Positions 41,117-50,508 of a stretch of DNA of 64,000 bases are shown here, one piece after another. Source of the DNA: Gammaproteobacteria bacterium (GTDB taxonomy: Bacteria > Pseudomonadota > Gammaproteobacteria > Burkholderiales > Burkholderiaceae_B); assembly GCA_030832095.1 (NCBI GenBank), contig JAURJT010000018.1, positions 1 through 64,000 on the forward strand, given 5' to 3'. The position numbers and the translations under genes were made by a program. Below the pieces are notes generated by a model. It saw only the letters and a list, made by a program, of their open reading frames with translations. It made no database searches and was not told the DNA's origin. Every line of letters starts with the position of its first letter. Positions within the stretch are counted from its first letter, which is position 1.

Positions 41117-42019
41117 ATGGCCGCAATCCCTACCCTTAAACAGTTACGTTATTTAATCGCGCTTAGTGAAACCTTAAGCTTTACGAAGGCTGCCGAACGG
41201 TGCTTCGTTGGGCAGTCGACCCTAAGCGCTGGGCTTAAAGAGCTAGAAGACACTCTAGGCACACAGTTAGTCGAGCGTGATAAGCATTCGGTGTCACTCA
41301 CGCCCACCGGCCGCGGCGTGGTCGAGCGTGCGCAGCGCTTAATCGCACAGGCAGACGATTTAGTCGATTTTGTTCAAGGGGCTGCTGGATCGATGATGGG
41401 CGTGATTAAGTTGGGCGTGATCCCAACAATCGCTCCTTTTTTATTGCCAGCCTTGCTATCCAAAATGAGAGACGATTTTCCTCACCTAAAAATTGTGCTG
41501 CGTGAGGATTTGTCGGCGAACTTGATCGATAAGCTCAATCGGCATCAATTGGACTTTGCCTTAATCGCCTTGCCCTACGAGACAGAGGGTTTTTTGATCA
41601 AAGAACTTTTTGATGATGAGTTATGGTTGATTGGCAATCAGCACGATCCAGTGCTTAAAAACAAAGAAATCCAGTTAACCAGCCAATTAGCAGATCGTGT
41701 GTTGTTACTAGAAGAGGGTAATTGCCTGCGCGAGCACACGTTAACCGTCTGCACAAAAAGCGACCTCGCCAGTACCGATGGCATTGAAGCCACTAGTCTG
41801 CTCACCCTTGTGCAGATGGTTGAGTCTGGTTTAGGGATTGCGCTGTTGCCCGAGATGGCAGTCAAGTCTGGTCTGCTGATACAGACCAACTTGATTGCAA
41901 GGCCGTTGACTGCGCCAGCGCCTAAACGAAAGATCGCGTTAATTGCCAGGCCGTCAACTGCTAGGATAGAAGAATTTAATGCCCTTGTGAGGGTGTTGAA
42001 AGAGTCGCGTGGCGGTTAG
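41117..42019 (+). CDS. oxyR: Hydrogen-peroxide sensor OxyR, LysR family
   Basis: A 300-residue LysR regulator. The helix-turn-helix is LSFTKAAERCFVGQSTLSAGLKEL-like (residues 20-43). In the sensor domain Cys203 and Cys212 (EEGNCLREHTLTVC) match the redox pair Cys199/Cys208 of E. coli OxyR in spacing and context. Peroxide forms their disulfide and turns on target genes, here the divergent ahpC-ahpF. GAGAGGG lies six bases ahead of the ATG. The stop codon touches a tandem duplication from the convergent aldolase gene. Confidence 0.93.
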   Translation: MAAIPTLKQLRYLIALSETLSFTKAAERCFVGQSTLSAGLKELEDTLGTQLVERDKHSVSLTPTGRGVVERAQRLIAQADDLVDFVQGAAGSMMGVIKLGVIPTIAPFLLPALLSKMRDDFPHLKIVLREDLSANLIDKLNRHQLDFALIALPYETEGFLIKELFDDELWLIGNQHDPVLKNKEIQLTSQLADRVLLLEEGNCLREHTLTVCTKSDLASTDGIEATSLLTLVQMVESGLGIALLPEMAVKSGLLIQTNLIARPLTAPAPKRKIALIARPSTARIEEFNALVRVLKESRGG

Positions 42020-42103
42020 TCGAACGTGTCGGGTTTTGTCTGCAGCAACTGGGTCCAGTTAGTCAAACATGTCGGGTTGGGTCTGCAGCAACTGAGTCCA
42101 GAT
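42018..42103. repeat. 43-bp tandem duplication of a gene's 3' end
   Basis: Units 42018-42060 and 42061-42103 match at 37 of 43 positions. The second is the end of the aldolase coding sequence (minus strand, IWTQLLQTQPDMFD and stop); the first, past the stop, still encodes NWTQLLQTKPDTFD and a stop. It fills the space between two convergent genes and begins inside the oxyR stop codon. Confidence 0.85.
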
Positions 42104-42898
42104 GGTTTGAAAGTGTAGCCAACCAATATACTCACTGCCCACGTGCTCGCGGCTGTAAAGCGCTTTGTCGTGCGGTACCAGCGTGGGCTTGAGGCCTGTC
42201 GCCTCAATCAGCAGTTGTTGCTGGCAGCAGCGTTCAAGTGCAATAAACCAAAAGGCCGCCGCCTCGATGCTGTGCCGGCTGGCCGTCAACAGCCCGTGAT
42301 TTTTATGAATCGCGGCTTTGACCCCCTTGAACGACTCAGCGACGCCCAAGCCCGCTTTGGTCTCTACGGCGACCTGACCCGCTTCAGCGCCGATCACGAC
42401 ATGGTCTTCATAAAAAGCCGCTGCATCCTGACTAATCGGATCGAGCTTTTTACCGAGCGAGGCGAAGACCGTACCATAGACCGTATGGGCGTGGCACATG
42501 GCGATGATATCGGGGTGCATTTCGTGCACTGCACCATGCAACACAAAGCCCGCCTGATTGATCGCGTAGTCACCTTCAACCACAGTGCCTTGATGATCAG
42601 CCAAAATCAGGTTTGAGATTTTGACCTGCGAAAAATGGACCGCCATGGGGTTGGTCCAGTACAGATGAGGATGCTGTGGATCGCGCACGGTTAAGTGACC
42701 CGCAAAGCCGTAGTCAAACCCCTGCAACGCGAAGGCACGGCAGGCCGCAACCAGTCGCTCTTTGCGGTGTTGTCGCTCTTGTACGATCGACATGCCAGTG
42801 GGGCGTTCGGGAAAAACCAACCCTTTCTGCGTCGGCTGATAAATTGACTCTCTGTCGCCGAGGTCTAATGTTTGGTCATTTTTTGGCGTTTGCGCCAT
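42059..42898 (-). CDS. Class II aldolase/adducin family protein
   Basis: A 279-residue protein with the zinc-dependent aldolase II fold: FALQGFDYGFAGHLTVRDPQ near the start, MCHAHTVYGTVFASLG with two metal-binding His, and AIHKNHGLLTASRHSIEAAA with a third. Relatives include fuculose-phosphate aldolase and decarboxylases of aldol-type acids. It is divergent from the Bug-hydantoinase operon and may act in the same pathway. Its C-terminal 14 codons are duplicated beyond the stop. Confidence 0.85.
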   Translation of the reverse strand: MAQTPKNDQTLDLGDRESIYQPTQKGLVFPERPTGMSIVQERQHRKERLVAACRAFALQGFDYGFAGHLTVRDPQHPHLYWTNPMAVHFSQVKISNLILADHQGTVVEGDYAINQAGFVLHGAVHEMHPDIIAMCHAHTVYGTVFASLGKKLDPISQDAAAFYEDHVVIGAEAGQVAVETKAGLGVAESFKGVKAAIHKNHGLLTASRHSIEAAAFWFIALERCCQQQLLIEATGLKPTLVPHDKALYSREHVGSEYIGWLHFQTIWTQLLQTQPDMFD

Positions 42899-42992
42899 GG
42901 GATATCTCGTGTTGATAATTGAATCGAAAATTCTACCCTAGCTTTAGTTGTACATTCTAGGTTGCCCCTACGTTCTTCATACTGAGACTCAC

Positions 42993-43964
42993 ATGAAAAA
43001 AATGTCGACGCTGTTGTGCTACATCGCCAGCTTGGTTTTGCTCAATACGGCGAATGCTTTTGCCGCCTATCCAGATAAACCGATTCGCTTGGTTGTGGGC
43101 TCTGCCCCGGGCGGAGCACCGGACGTCTTGATGCGTACCCTTGGCGCGCAGATGTCTAAACAAATGGGCGTACCGATTGTGATTGAAAATAAACCAGGTG
43201 CGTCGCACATGATCGCGACAATGGAAATGCTGCGGTCTGCTCCCGATGGCTACACGCTGGCCTACGGTAACGTGGTTTCTTTAGCGACAAATATGTCTTT
43301 GCACAGCAAAGTACCGTACAGCGTTGACAAGGATCTGACACTGATTGCAAACGCGTTACGCGTGGTGAACTTAATGGTCGTGAATAACGATTTGCCGGTG
43401 ACCTCTGTTCAAGAGTTGATCGCGTACGCCAAAAAGAATCCGGGTAAAGTGGTTTTTGGTTCAGACGGCAACGGTACAACCTCGCATCTGGGGATGGAGT
43501 ACTTTCGCAGCCTCGCTGGGATCGACCTGTTGCATGTGCCTTATAAATCAGCTCCGGCGATGTTGACGGATTTGATGGGCGGCTCAGTGCAGGTCGCGTT
43601 AAGTAATTCGCCTGTGGCCGGGCCCCACGTACAGTCTGGGCGCATGCGTGGTATCGGCATTACAGATGACAAACGTTCTCCAACATTTCCGACGATTGCC
43701 ACGGTGGCAGAGCAAGGCCTTGCTGGTTATGAGGTAGTTGCTTGGGGCGGCTTAGTCGGCCCGGCGAATTTGCCGCCAGAGATCGTTAAGCGTTTAAATG
43801 CTGAAGTCCTGCAAGCCTTAAAAAATCCAGAACTGATCGAAAAATTTAAATCCTTTGGTGCAGAAACTTCTCCCAGCACGCCCGAAGAGTTTTCTGAGCT
43901 TTCAAAACGCGAAACAGCAAAGTGGGCTGAGGTGATTAAGCGCTCTGGCGCGAAAATTGATTAA
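42993..43964 (+). CDS. Bug-family periplasmic solute-binding protein
   Basis: A 323-residue Bug receptor: signal peptide LLCYIASLVLLNTANAFA, then YPDKPIRLVVGSAPGGAPDV, IENKPGASHMIATMEMLRSA, PDGYTLAYGNVV and VPYKSAPAMLTDLMGGSVQV. ATG 42993 begins the signal peptide; the frame runs 15 codons further upstream without one. It opens a seven-gene plus-strand operon and probably captures the operon's substrate. Confidence 0.88.
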   Translation: MKKMSTLLCYIASLVLLNTANAFAAYPDKPIRLVVGSAPGGAPDVLMRTLGAQMSKQMGVPIVIENKPGASHMIATMEMLRSAPDGYTLAYGNVVSLATNMSLHSKVPYSVDKDLTLIANALRVVNLMVVNNDLPVTSVQELIAYAKKNPGKVVFGSDGNGTTSHLGMEYFRSLAGIDLLHVPYKSAPAMLTDLMGGSVQVALSNSPVAGPHVQSGRMRGIGITDDKRSPTFPTIATVAEQGLAGYEVVAWGGLVGPANLPPEIVKRLNAEVLQALKNPELIEKFKSFGAETSPSTPEEFSELSKRETAKWAEVIKRSGAKID

Positions 43965-44006
43965 ATCTTCGCTAAGTTTTACTATTTAAAAAATATAAGG
44001 TAGACA

Positions 44007-45686
44007 ATGAGTAAAGATATTAGTGCGCTTCAACTCGGTATCGTCTGGAGGCGTTTAACCGGTTTGATGGACGAGGTCGCACAAACCTTCGTACGGACAT
44101 CTTTTTCTGTGGTGGTTCGTGAAAATTGGGATCTTGCATGTTCGTTGATGGATGCTGACGGTCGGGTATTCGCGCAATCATCCAGATCGATTCCGTCCTT
44201 TCTAGGGACCATGCCGAGAACCTTGCAGGCAATGCTTCAAAAGCATCCACAACACAGTCTTGAGCCCGGCGATGTTTTAATCTCGAACGACCCATGGCTT
44301 GGCACTGGGCACCTAAATGACATCACGATGGTGCGACCTATTTTTCGTGGTCGCGAGCTCGTGGCGTTTGTCGGTTCAACCTTTCATACCGTTGATATTG
44401 GTGGTGCACCATCGCCGTTCGCAAAGGACTCCTATGAAGAGGGTCTGTGTATTCCGATTTTAAAAATCGTGCGACGCGGTGAAGAAAACACGGATGTGAT
44501 TTCTTTTTTGCAAGAGAATTTGCGTGAACCCACTGAAACTCTGGGCGATATTCGCGCCCAATTTGCAGCCTATGACCTAGCGCAAACAAAACTGCTCAAT
44601 CTGTTGCAGCAAGAGGGCATTGACGACCTTAAGCGTGTCACGGATTCGATCTTGTCGCGTTCTGAGTTGAGCATGCGCAAAATGTTAGAGGCGATCCCTA
44701 ATGGTGAATGTACCGATCAGGTCACTGCCGATGGCTTTGACAAGCCACTGACGATTTGCTGCTCGATCAAAAAAACGGGGTCTGATATTTTGGTTGACTT
44801 CGCGGGTACTGATCCGCAAATTGATAAGCCAATTAACTCGGTGTACAACTTCACGTTTGCCTACAGTGCGTACGCAATTAAATGCGCCTTTGACCCCGGC
44901 TCGCCCAATAATGATGGGGGGTTAAGGCCCTTGACCTTGTTGGCACCCGAGGGTTCGCTGGTCAATCCAACCCGACCTGCACCTGTCTGGGGGCGGCACT
45001 TGTCTGGCCACTACCTGCCGTTCGTGATCTTTGGTGCTTTATCTAAAATCATCCCAGATAGAGTGATCGCCGACAGCGGTTCACCGATCTGGAACGTCTA
45101 CTTCAAGGGCGTCGATCGTTCAAACCGAAAGTTTGTGAAAATGTTTTTTATGAGTGGCGGCTACGGCGCTCGCGCGCAAAGCGATGGCCCAGCGTGTTTA
45201 AGCTTTCCGACCAATATTGCTAATAATCCTATCGAGCAATTTGAAAATCAAACGCCGATGTTGATCACTGAAAAAAGTCTGATTACCGACAGCGGTGGTG
45301 CGGGCAGGTATCGAGGCGGATTAGGGCAGCGCTTGTCGTTTCAATCTTTGTCGCCCGAGCCTCTGACCTTCATGATTCGCCACGAAAGAATCAAATACCC
45401 GCCACGCGGTTTTTTAGGTGGAGCGGATGGAAGGCTTGGCGTCGACTTGCTGGATGGTGAACGGATACCAGGCAAATCAGTCACCACCATCAAGCAAGGG
45501 CAGATTGTGACCTTCGAGACGCCGGGTGGGGGTGGTATGTTTTCACCTCTTGAGCGCGACTCTAAAAGCTTAGCAACAGATCTACAAAATGGCGTAGTGT
45601 CAGCGCAAAGCGCGCAGACGGCGTATGGTCTGAAGGGTACTCAACCCGAGACTCTGGTGTCCGTCGCGAAAGGGAGTGCAGCATGA
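44007..45686 (+). CDS. Hydantoinase B/oxoprolinase family protein
   Basis: A 559-residue HyuB-type subunit: SFSVVVRENWDLACSLMDAD, PGDVLISNDPWLGTGHLNDI, and GGAGRYRGGLGQRLSF are family landmarks. With HyuA it forms ATP-dependent ring-opening or carboxylating enzymes such as N-methylhydantoinase, 5-oxoprolinase or acetophenone carboxylase. AAGGTAG lies seven bases ahead of the start, and the stop overlaps the HyuA start. Confidence 0.88.
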   Translation: MSKDISALQLGIVWRRLTGLMDEVAQTFVRTSFSVVVRENWDLACSLMDADGRVFAQSSRSIPSFLGTMPRTLQAMLQKHPQHSLEPGDVLISNDPWLGTGHLNDITMVRPIFRGRELVAFVGSTFHTVDIGGAPSPFAKDSYEEGLCIPILKIVRRGEENTDVISFLQENLREPTETLGDIRAQFAAYDLAQTKLLNLLQQEGIDDLKRVTDSILSRSELSMRKMLEAIPNGECTDQVTADGFDKPLTICCSIKKTGSDILVDFAGTDPQIDKPINSVYNFTFAYSAYAIKCAFDPGSPNNDGGLRPLTLLAPEGSLVNPTRPAPVWGRHLSGHYLPFVIFGALSKIIPDRVIADSGSPIWNVYFKGVDRSNRKFVKMFFMSGGYGARAQSDGPACLSFPTNIANNPIEQFENQTPMLITEKSLITDSGGAGRYRGGLGQRLSFQSLSPEPLTFMIRHERIKYPPRGFLGGADGRLGVDLLDGERIPGKSVTTIKQGQIVTFETPGGGGMFSPLERDSKSLATDLQNGVVSAQSAQTAYGLKGTQPETLVSVAKGSAA

Positions 45687-47830
45687 GTCAGTCGCTTAAA
45701 CCACTGATGGCACCGTTTCGCATTGGCGTGGATATCGGTGGAACCTTCACAGACTTGGTGATGGTCGACGCGCAAGGGCAGTTGCGAAACGAAAAAGTTT
45801 TAACAACGCCGCTAGATCCGTCGATTGGCGTCTTAACGGGAATCCAGTTGATTCTCGATAATAATGGCGTGCAAGCAAGCGACGTTGAAAACGTTATCCA
45901 TGGTACGACCCTGGTCGCTAACGCACTGATTGAGCGGAAGGGGGTTCGTACTGCGCTGATTACGACAGAGGGCTTTCGCGACGTCTTGCAAATTGGGCGC
46001 GAATGGCGCTACGACATTTACGATTTGTTTTTGACTCCTGTTGAGCCATTAGTCCCTCGGGCGCTGTGCTTTGAAATCAAAGAGCGAGTGGGTCATGACG
46101 GCTCGGTGATCACGCCGCTGGATCTTTCAGCGTTGCCCCAAATTGCGCAGGCGATCAAACAAGCAAAAGTGGATGCGGTCGCAGTGTGTTTGTTGCATTC
46201 GTTTCAGTCTCCCGAACACGAAATTCAGATTAAGCAAGCGCTCGCTAAACTCTTGCCTGACGTGGCAGTTTGTATCTCGAGCGAGGTCATGCCAGAAATT
46301 GGTGAGTATGAGCGTACCGCCACCACGGTGTGCAACGCGTATGTTCAGCCGTTATTTAAAAAATATATCTCTGCCTTAATGGCTGGTATCAAGCAACTTG
46401 GCATTGATCAAGATTTGTATCTGATGCAATCAGATGGTGGCACGGTGCACTTCAATACTGCGCTTGAGTATCCGATCAGGTTAGTGCAATCGGGCCCGGC
46501 GGGTGGCGTGCAAGCAACCTCGCTGATTGGGCAAATGGCAGACTTAACGCAGATTCTGTGTTTTGACATGGGAGGAACAACCGCCAAGGCATGTTTGATT
46601 GACGAGGGCAAAAGTGCAGTCACCACTGATTTTGAAGTTGCGCGCCTTCAGCGTTTTAAAAAGGGCAGTGGTATCCCTTTAAAGGTGCCCTCCATTGACA
46701 TGATTGAGATCGGCTCGGGTGGAGGCAGTATTTCACGTATCAACAGCCTGGGCTTGATTCAAGTCGGCCCCGACAGTTCAAGCGCAGTGCCTGGGCCCGC
46801 CTGTTATGGACAAGGGGGACAAGATGCGACGGTGACGGATGCGGATCTTGTGTTGGGTTATTTGGACGCCAACTCGTTTTTGGGCGGTTCAATGATCCTA
46901 GACCTCGTTGCAGCACGTGAATGTATCCAAAAACAAATCGCGCATTCCCTCGAGATCACGGTCACTGAGGCGGCGTTTGGGATTCACGAGACCGTCAACG
47001 AGACCATGGCGCAGGCCGCGAGTATTCATGCACTTGAAAAAGGCTTAAAGGCCTCAAGCTATGCGATGATTCCAATTGGTGGTGCTGGGCCCGTGCATGC
47101 GTGCCATGTGGCACTTAAGCTTGGCATTGAGCGCTTGGTGATACCGATGGGCGCGGGCGTGGCCTCGGCCTTTGGCTTTTTGGCCTCGCCAATGTCGTTT
47201 CAATTTGTGCAAGCCTCGGTGTCGCCCGTGCAGTTGTTAGACGAGCAGGTCGTCGAGCAATTAATCGAAGGTCTAAAAAAGAAAGGCCTGGCGATGTTGG
47301 CCGAGTCGGGCGTAGCGGCTGCGTTATGTACCACTCAGGTTAGTGCTGCGATGCGTTATGTTGGTCAAGGCTACGAGGTTGAGGTGCCTGTCTCGTTGGG
47401 GCGACTCAAACAATCGTTTAAGCAGCATTTGTCTGAAGAATTTAATCGCTGTTATCAAAATTTGTATGGTCGAATCGAAGCAGATACACCCGCAGAGGTC
47501 GTGTCTTGGCGCGTCGTGGTGCAAGGGCCTGCGCCTAAGTTGCTTGAACAACTAAAGGCGAATCTCACGCATACTCAAGCAACTGAGATCTCGGCAGCTG
47601 CTGCAATCAAACACAGACGCGAAGTTTTTTGTGTCTTTAGTAAAGATTTTGTGCAAACGCCAGTCTATGACCGCTATGTTTTACAAGCCGGCATGCAGTT
47701 TGACGGCCCTGCGATTGTCGAAGAGCGCGAATCAACGGTCGTCGTTCCCAAATACGCCAGCGTCGTGATTGATCAGCATCACAATATGCTGATAAGGCTC
47801 AGCGATCCAACAGTGCAGGCAGTGCATTGA
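45683..47830 (+). CDS. Hydantoinase A/oxoprolinase family protein
   Basis: A 715-residue HyuA-type ATPase subunit: RIGVDIGGTFTDLVMVDAQG is the actin-like phosphate-binding motif, VIHGTTLVANALIERKG follows, and CFDMGGTTAKACLIDEG is the second phosphate loop; PGPACYGQGG and GAGPVHACHVALKLG are also typical. It couples ATP to activation of an amide or carbonyl in the HyuAB complex. It overlaps HyuB by 4 bases. The exact substrate cannot be read from sequence. Confidence 0.88.
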   Translation: MSQSLKPLMAPFRIGVDIGGTFTDLVMVDAQGQLRNEKVLTTPLDPSIGVLTGIQLILDNNGVQASDVENVIHGTTLVANALIERKGVRTALITTEGFRDVLQIGREWRYDIYDLFLTPVEPLVPRALCFEIKERVGHDGSVITPLDLSALPQIAQAIKQAKVDAVAVCLLHSFQSPEHEIQIKQALAKLLPDVAVCISSEVMPEIGEYERTATTVCNAYVQPLFKKYISALMAGIKQLGIDQDLYLMQSDGGTVHFNTALEYPIRLVQSGPAGGVQATSLIGQMADLTQILCFDMGGTTAKACLIDEGKSAVTTDFEVARLQRFKKGSGIPLKVPSIDMIEIGSGGGSISRINSLGLIQVGPDSSSAVPGPACYGQGGQDATVTDADLVLGYLDANSFLGGSMILDLVAARECIQKQIAHSLEITVTEAAFGIHETVNETMAQAASIHALEKGLKASSYAMIPIGGAGPVHACHVALKLGIERLVIPMGAGVASAFGFLASPMSFQFVQASVSPVQLLDEQVVEQLIEGLKKKGLAMLAESGVAAALCTTQVSAAMRYVGQGYEVEVPVSLGRLKQSFKQHLSEEFNRCYQNLYGRIEADTPAEVVSWRVVVQGPAPKLLEQLKANLTHTQATEISAAAAIKHRREVFCVFSKDFVQTPVYDRYVLQAGMQFDGPAIVEERESTVVVPKYASVVIDQHHNMLIRLSDPTVQAVH

Positions 47831-47867
47831 AGCGATTTCCTATTTTTTAAAGTTAACGGTAATCATT

Positions 47868-49496
47868 TTGAATACAACATCACAAATTACGATTGTGCAG
47901 GCTTTGGCCCAAGCCTTGGCGCGTGCAGGGGTGCGCCAGATGTTCGGTTTGCCCGGTGGCGGTTCGTCGTTAGATCTCATTGAGGCCGCCGCTGAGGTTG
48001 GGATTAGTTTTACGCTCTCGAAAACTGAAAATGCAGCCGTGATGATGGCAGGCGCCTTAGCCGAAACGACGGGTGTGCCTGGGGTGGCGCTGATGACCAA
48101 GGGCCCAGGGGTGGCGAATGCCGCCAATGGGGTGACCTATGCAAAGCTTGATCGTGCGCCTGTGATTGTGATCACCGATGGTTTTACAGATAAACAACTC
48201 AGTTACATCACCCATCAGGTCTTTGATCAAAAGGCGTTGTTGCAACCCGTTGTCAAAGGGGTCACGCGCCTTGAGTCTGAGAACCCTGCCGCCGAGATCG
48301 AGGCGATCATTGCGCTTGCTTGTCAGGCGCCGCTTGGCCCCGTGCATCTCGAGCTGACGGGCGAAGTCGCGCGCAGACTGATTAATGCGCCGCACGTTTC
48401 ATCACCCGCTAGTTCAGCAAGTGTGCTTGATCAGGTCGCCTTGCAAAATCTGGCTGAGCAAATCAAACTTGCCAAAAAGCCGGTGCTAATTGTTGGGCTC
48501 GAGGCGCGTCACTGTGCCGATGAGGTCAGGCAACTTGCAAAGCATCTCAAGTGTCCAGTGTTACAAACTTACAAAGCTAAGGGGGTAGTCTCTGATCTAG
48601 ATCCCCAAGTCGTGGGAATTTTTACCGGTGGTATCCAAGAGGCCGACTGCCTGGCGCAAGCTGACTTGATGGTGATGGTGGGGTTAGATCCAGTAGAAAT
48701 GATTTTGCAGCCGTGGCCCTATAACAAGCCGGCGGTTGAATTGTCGAATGCGACGCATGATGTTCATTACATCACGCCTTTGGCGCGTGTCAGCCGTGAT
48801 TTAAAACAACATGCGCTTGCCCTCAATCAAGAGCTCAAAGGCTATGTGTCGGATTGGTCGCTTGAGCAGATTACGCTCTTACGCGACGATATTTTGAAGC
48901 GCCTAGCCTATCCGCCTGTGCAATTTGGCGTTGCGCCTGATCGGCTAGTGCAACTGTCTGCGCAGGCTTATGCCGAGCAAACATTCAGACCACGCATGTC
49001 AGTTGATGCGGGCGCGCACATGTTTTCTGCGACTGCATTTTTTGCTGTCACGCAGCCTGGCGATGTTTTGATTTCAAATGGTTTGGCAACGATGGCGTTT
49101 GCTTTGCCAGCAGCCATTGCCGCTGCCCTAGACGAACCCGAACAACCCGTGATCTGTTTTACGGGCGATGGCGGCCTAATGATGTGTTTGGGCGAGCTGT
49201 GTACGGCCATTGATTCGGGTGCACGCATTATTGTCGTCGTATTTAACGACAGTGCTCTATCGCTGATTGATATCAAGCAACAAAGTAAACAGCTGCCCAG
49301 TCGCGGTGTGCGCTGGGGCAAACATAACTTTGCACAAGCCATGCAGGCATTGGGTGGGCAAGGGTTTGAGGCAACAACCGAAGTGCAATATCACGAAGCC
49401 CTTACACAGGCTTTAAAGCATCAAGGCCCTAGTTTGATCGATGTGCAAATCGATCCCTCTGGGTATTCGCAGCAACTCAAAGCGATGCGAGGTTAA
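47868..49496 (+). CDS. Thiamine-diphosphate-dependent enzyme, acetolactate synthase-like
   Basis: A 542-residue TPP enzyme of the acetolactate-synthase/benzoylformate-decarboxylase fold. The catalytic Glu54 is in SKTENAAVMMAGA; the TPP motif is GDGGLMMCLGELCTAIDSGA ending in VVFND. It joins or decarboxylates 2-oxo acids. The start is TTG at 47868 since the N-terminal strand (TIVQALAQALARAGVRQMFG) requires it. No regulatory subunit gene follows, arguing for a catabolic rather than valine-pathway role. It lies 37 bases after HyuA. Confidence 0.85.
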   Translation: MNTTSQITIVQALAQALARAGVRQMFGLPGGGSSLDLIEAAAEVGISFTLSKTENAAVMMAGALAETTGVPGVALMTKGPGVANAANGVTYAKLDRAPVIVITDGFTDKQLSYITHQVFDQKALLQPVVKGVTRLESENPAAEIEAIIALACQAPLGPVHLELTGEVARRLINAPHVSSPASSASVLDQVALQNLAEQIKLAKKPVLIVGLEARHCADEVRQLAKHLKCPVLQTYKAKGVVSDLDPQVVGIFTGGIQEADCLAQADLMVMVGLDPVEMILQPWPYNKPAVELSNATHDVHYITPLARVSRDLKQHALALNQELKGYVSDWSLEQITLLRDDILKRLAYPPVQFGVAPDRLVQLSAQAYAEQTFRPRMSVDAGAHMFSATAFFAVTQPGDVLISNGLATMAFALPAAIAAALDEPEQPVICFTGDGGLMMCLGELCTAIDSGARIIVVVFNDSALSLIDIKQQSKQLPSRGVRWGKHNFAQAMQALGGQGFEATTEVQYHEALTQALKHQGPSLIDVQIDPSGYSQQLKAMRG

Positions 49497-49532
49497 GGCA
49501 TCGCAATCACTACGATCCTATAGGGGTGCATC

Positions 49533-50504
49533 ATGTTGAAACTATCATCAAAAGTTTGTCTCAGCGTACTCGCGTCTTGTTTGTTCGCTACGCCATGTTT
49601 CTCACAATCGGCTGAAAAATTTCCGTCTAAGCCAATCACGATCATTGTTGGTTTTGCGGTGGGTGGCGGAGGTGACATGTCATCACGCTGGATCGGAGAT
49701 TACTTACGTGAACGCTGGAAGGTGCCGGTCATTATTGACAACAAGCCAGGCGCTGGTGGCACCATCGCGACCAATCTGTTAGCGCGTGCTAAGCCCGATG
49801 GCTACACCGTTGCGTTGGCTACGACCAGTCCTTTTACTGTTGCGCCTTATTTTCAGCCACAGACCTACGATCCTAGCAAAGACTTTACCTACTTGTTTCA
49901 GACCTTGGTGAGCGCGCAACCGCTGTTTGTGAAATCGGATTCACCTTTTAAGACCATTCAAGAGCTACTGGCATGGGCGAAGGCCAATCCCAATAAGTTA
50001 TTTTGGTCAACAGCCGCAACCAATGGTGGCACACATATCTCGACCCAAGCTGCTTTTCAGGCAGCCGGTATAGAAGCTACCTATGTGCCCTACAAGGGCG
50101 GTGCTGACGCGATGAATGGTTTGTTCGGTGGGCAGATTCAAGCCTTGGTGGCTGCTGAGTTTCCGCCGCACGCTGCAGCGGGCACGATCAGACTGCTCGC
50201 AGAAAGCGGACCCGATAGGATCCCAGAATATCCAGCGGTACCAACCTATAAAGATTTAAAATTTCCGATATCAGTGCCGATCTTTTATGGCATCGCAGGC
50301 CCTGGTGGAATGCCACCAGACGTCATCAAAGAGTGGGAGGCTGCAGCGTCTGACATGGTTCGTACCCCTGGGTTTCTTGAGTTGGTGAATAAGCTAAAAG
50401 GGACGCCGGCTTATCTTGATCATGCCGCGTTCACCGCTTCGGTCACGGGCGTCTATAGTCAAATGGGAAAGCTGATCCCAGAATTAAAGTTAAAAAAGGA
50501 CTAG
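49533..50504 (+). CDS. Bug-family periplasmic solute-binding protein
   Basis: A 323-residue Bug receptor: signal peptide VCLSVLASCLFATPCFS, then FPSKPITIIVGFAVGGGGDM, IDNKPGAGGTIATNLLARAK, PDGYTVALATTS and VPYKGGADAMNGLFGGQIQA. AGGGG lies seven bases ahead of the start. It is the second receptor in the same operon; the two share only family-level similarity and may take different parts of the substrate range. Confidence 0.88.
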   Translation: MLKLSSKVCLSVLASCLFATPCFSQSAEKFPSKPITIIVGFAVGGGGDMSSRWIGDYLRERWKVPVIIDNKPGAGGTIATNLLARAKPDGYTVALATTSPFTVAPYFQPQTYDPSKDFTYLFQTLVSAQPLFVKSDSPFKTIQELLAWAKANPNKLFWSTAATNGGTHISTQAAFQAAGIEATYVPYKGGADAMNGLFGGQIQALVAAEFPPHAAAGTIRLLAESGPDRIPEYPAVPTYKDLKFPISVPIFYGIAGPGGMPPDVIKEWEAAASDMVRTPGFLELVNKLKGTPAYLDHAAFTASVTGVYSQMGKLIPELKLKKD

Positions 50505-50508
50505 GTTT

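Noticed and set aside
47868-49496. ilvB/ilvI acetolactate synthase for valine synthesis
   Set aside because: No ilvN/H small subunit or ilvC follows, and the gene sits in a catabolic operon with Bug and hydantoinase genes.
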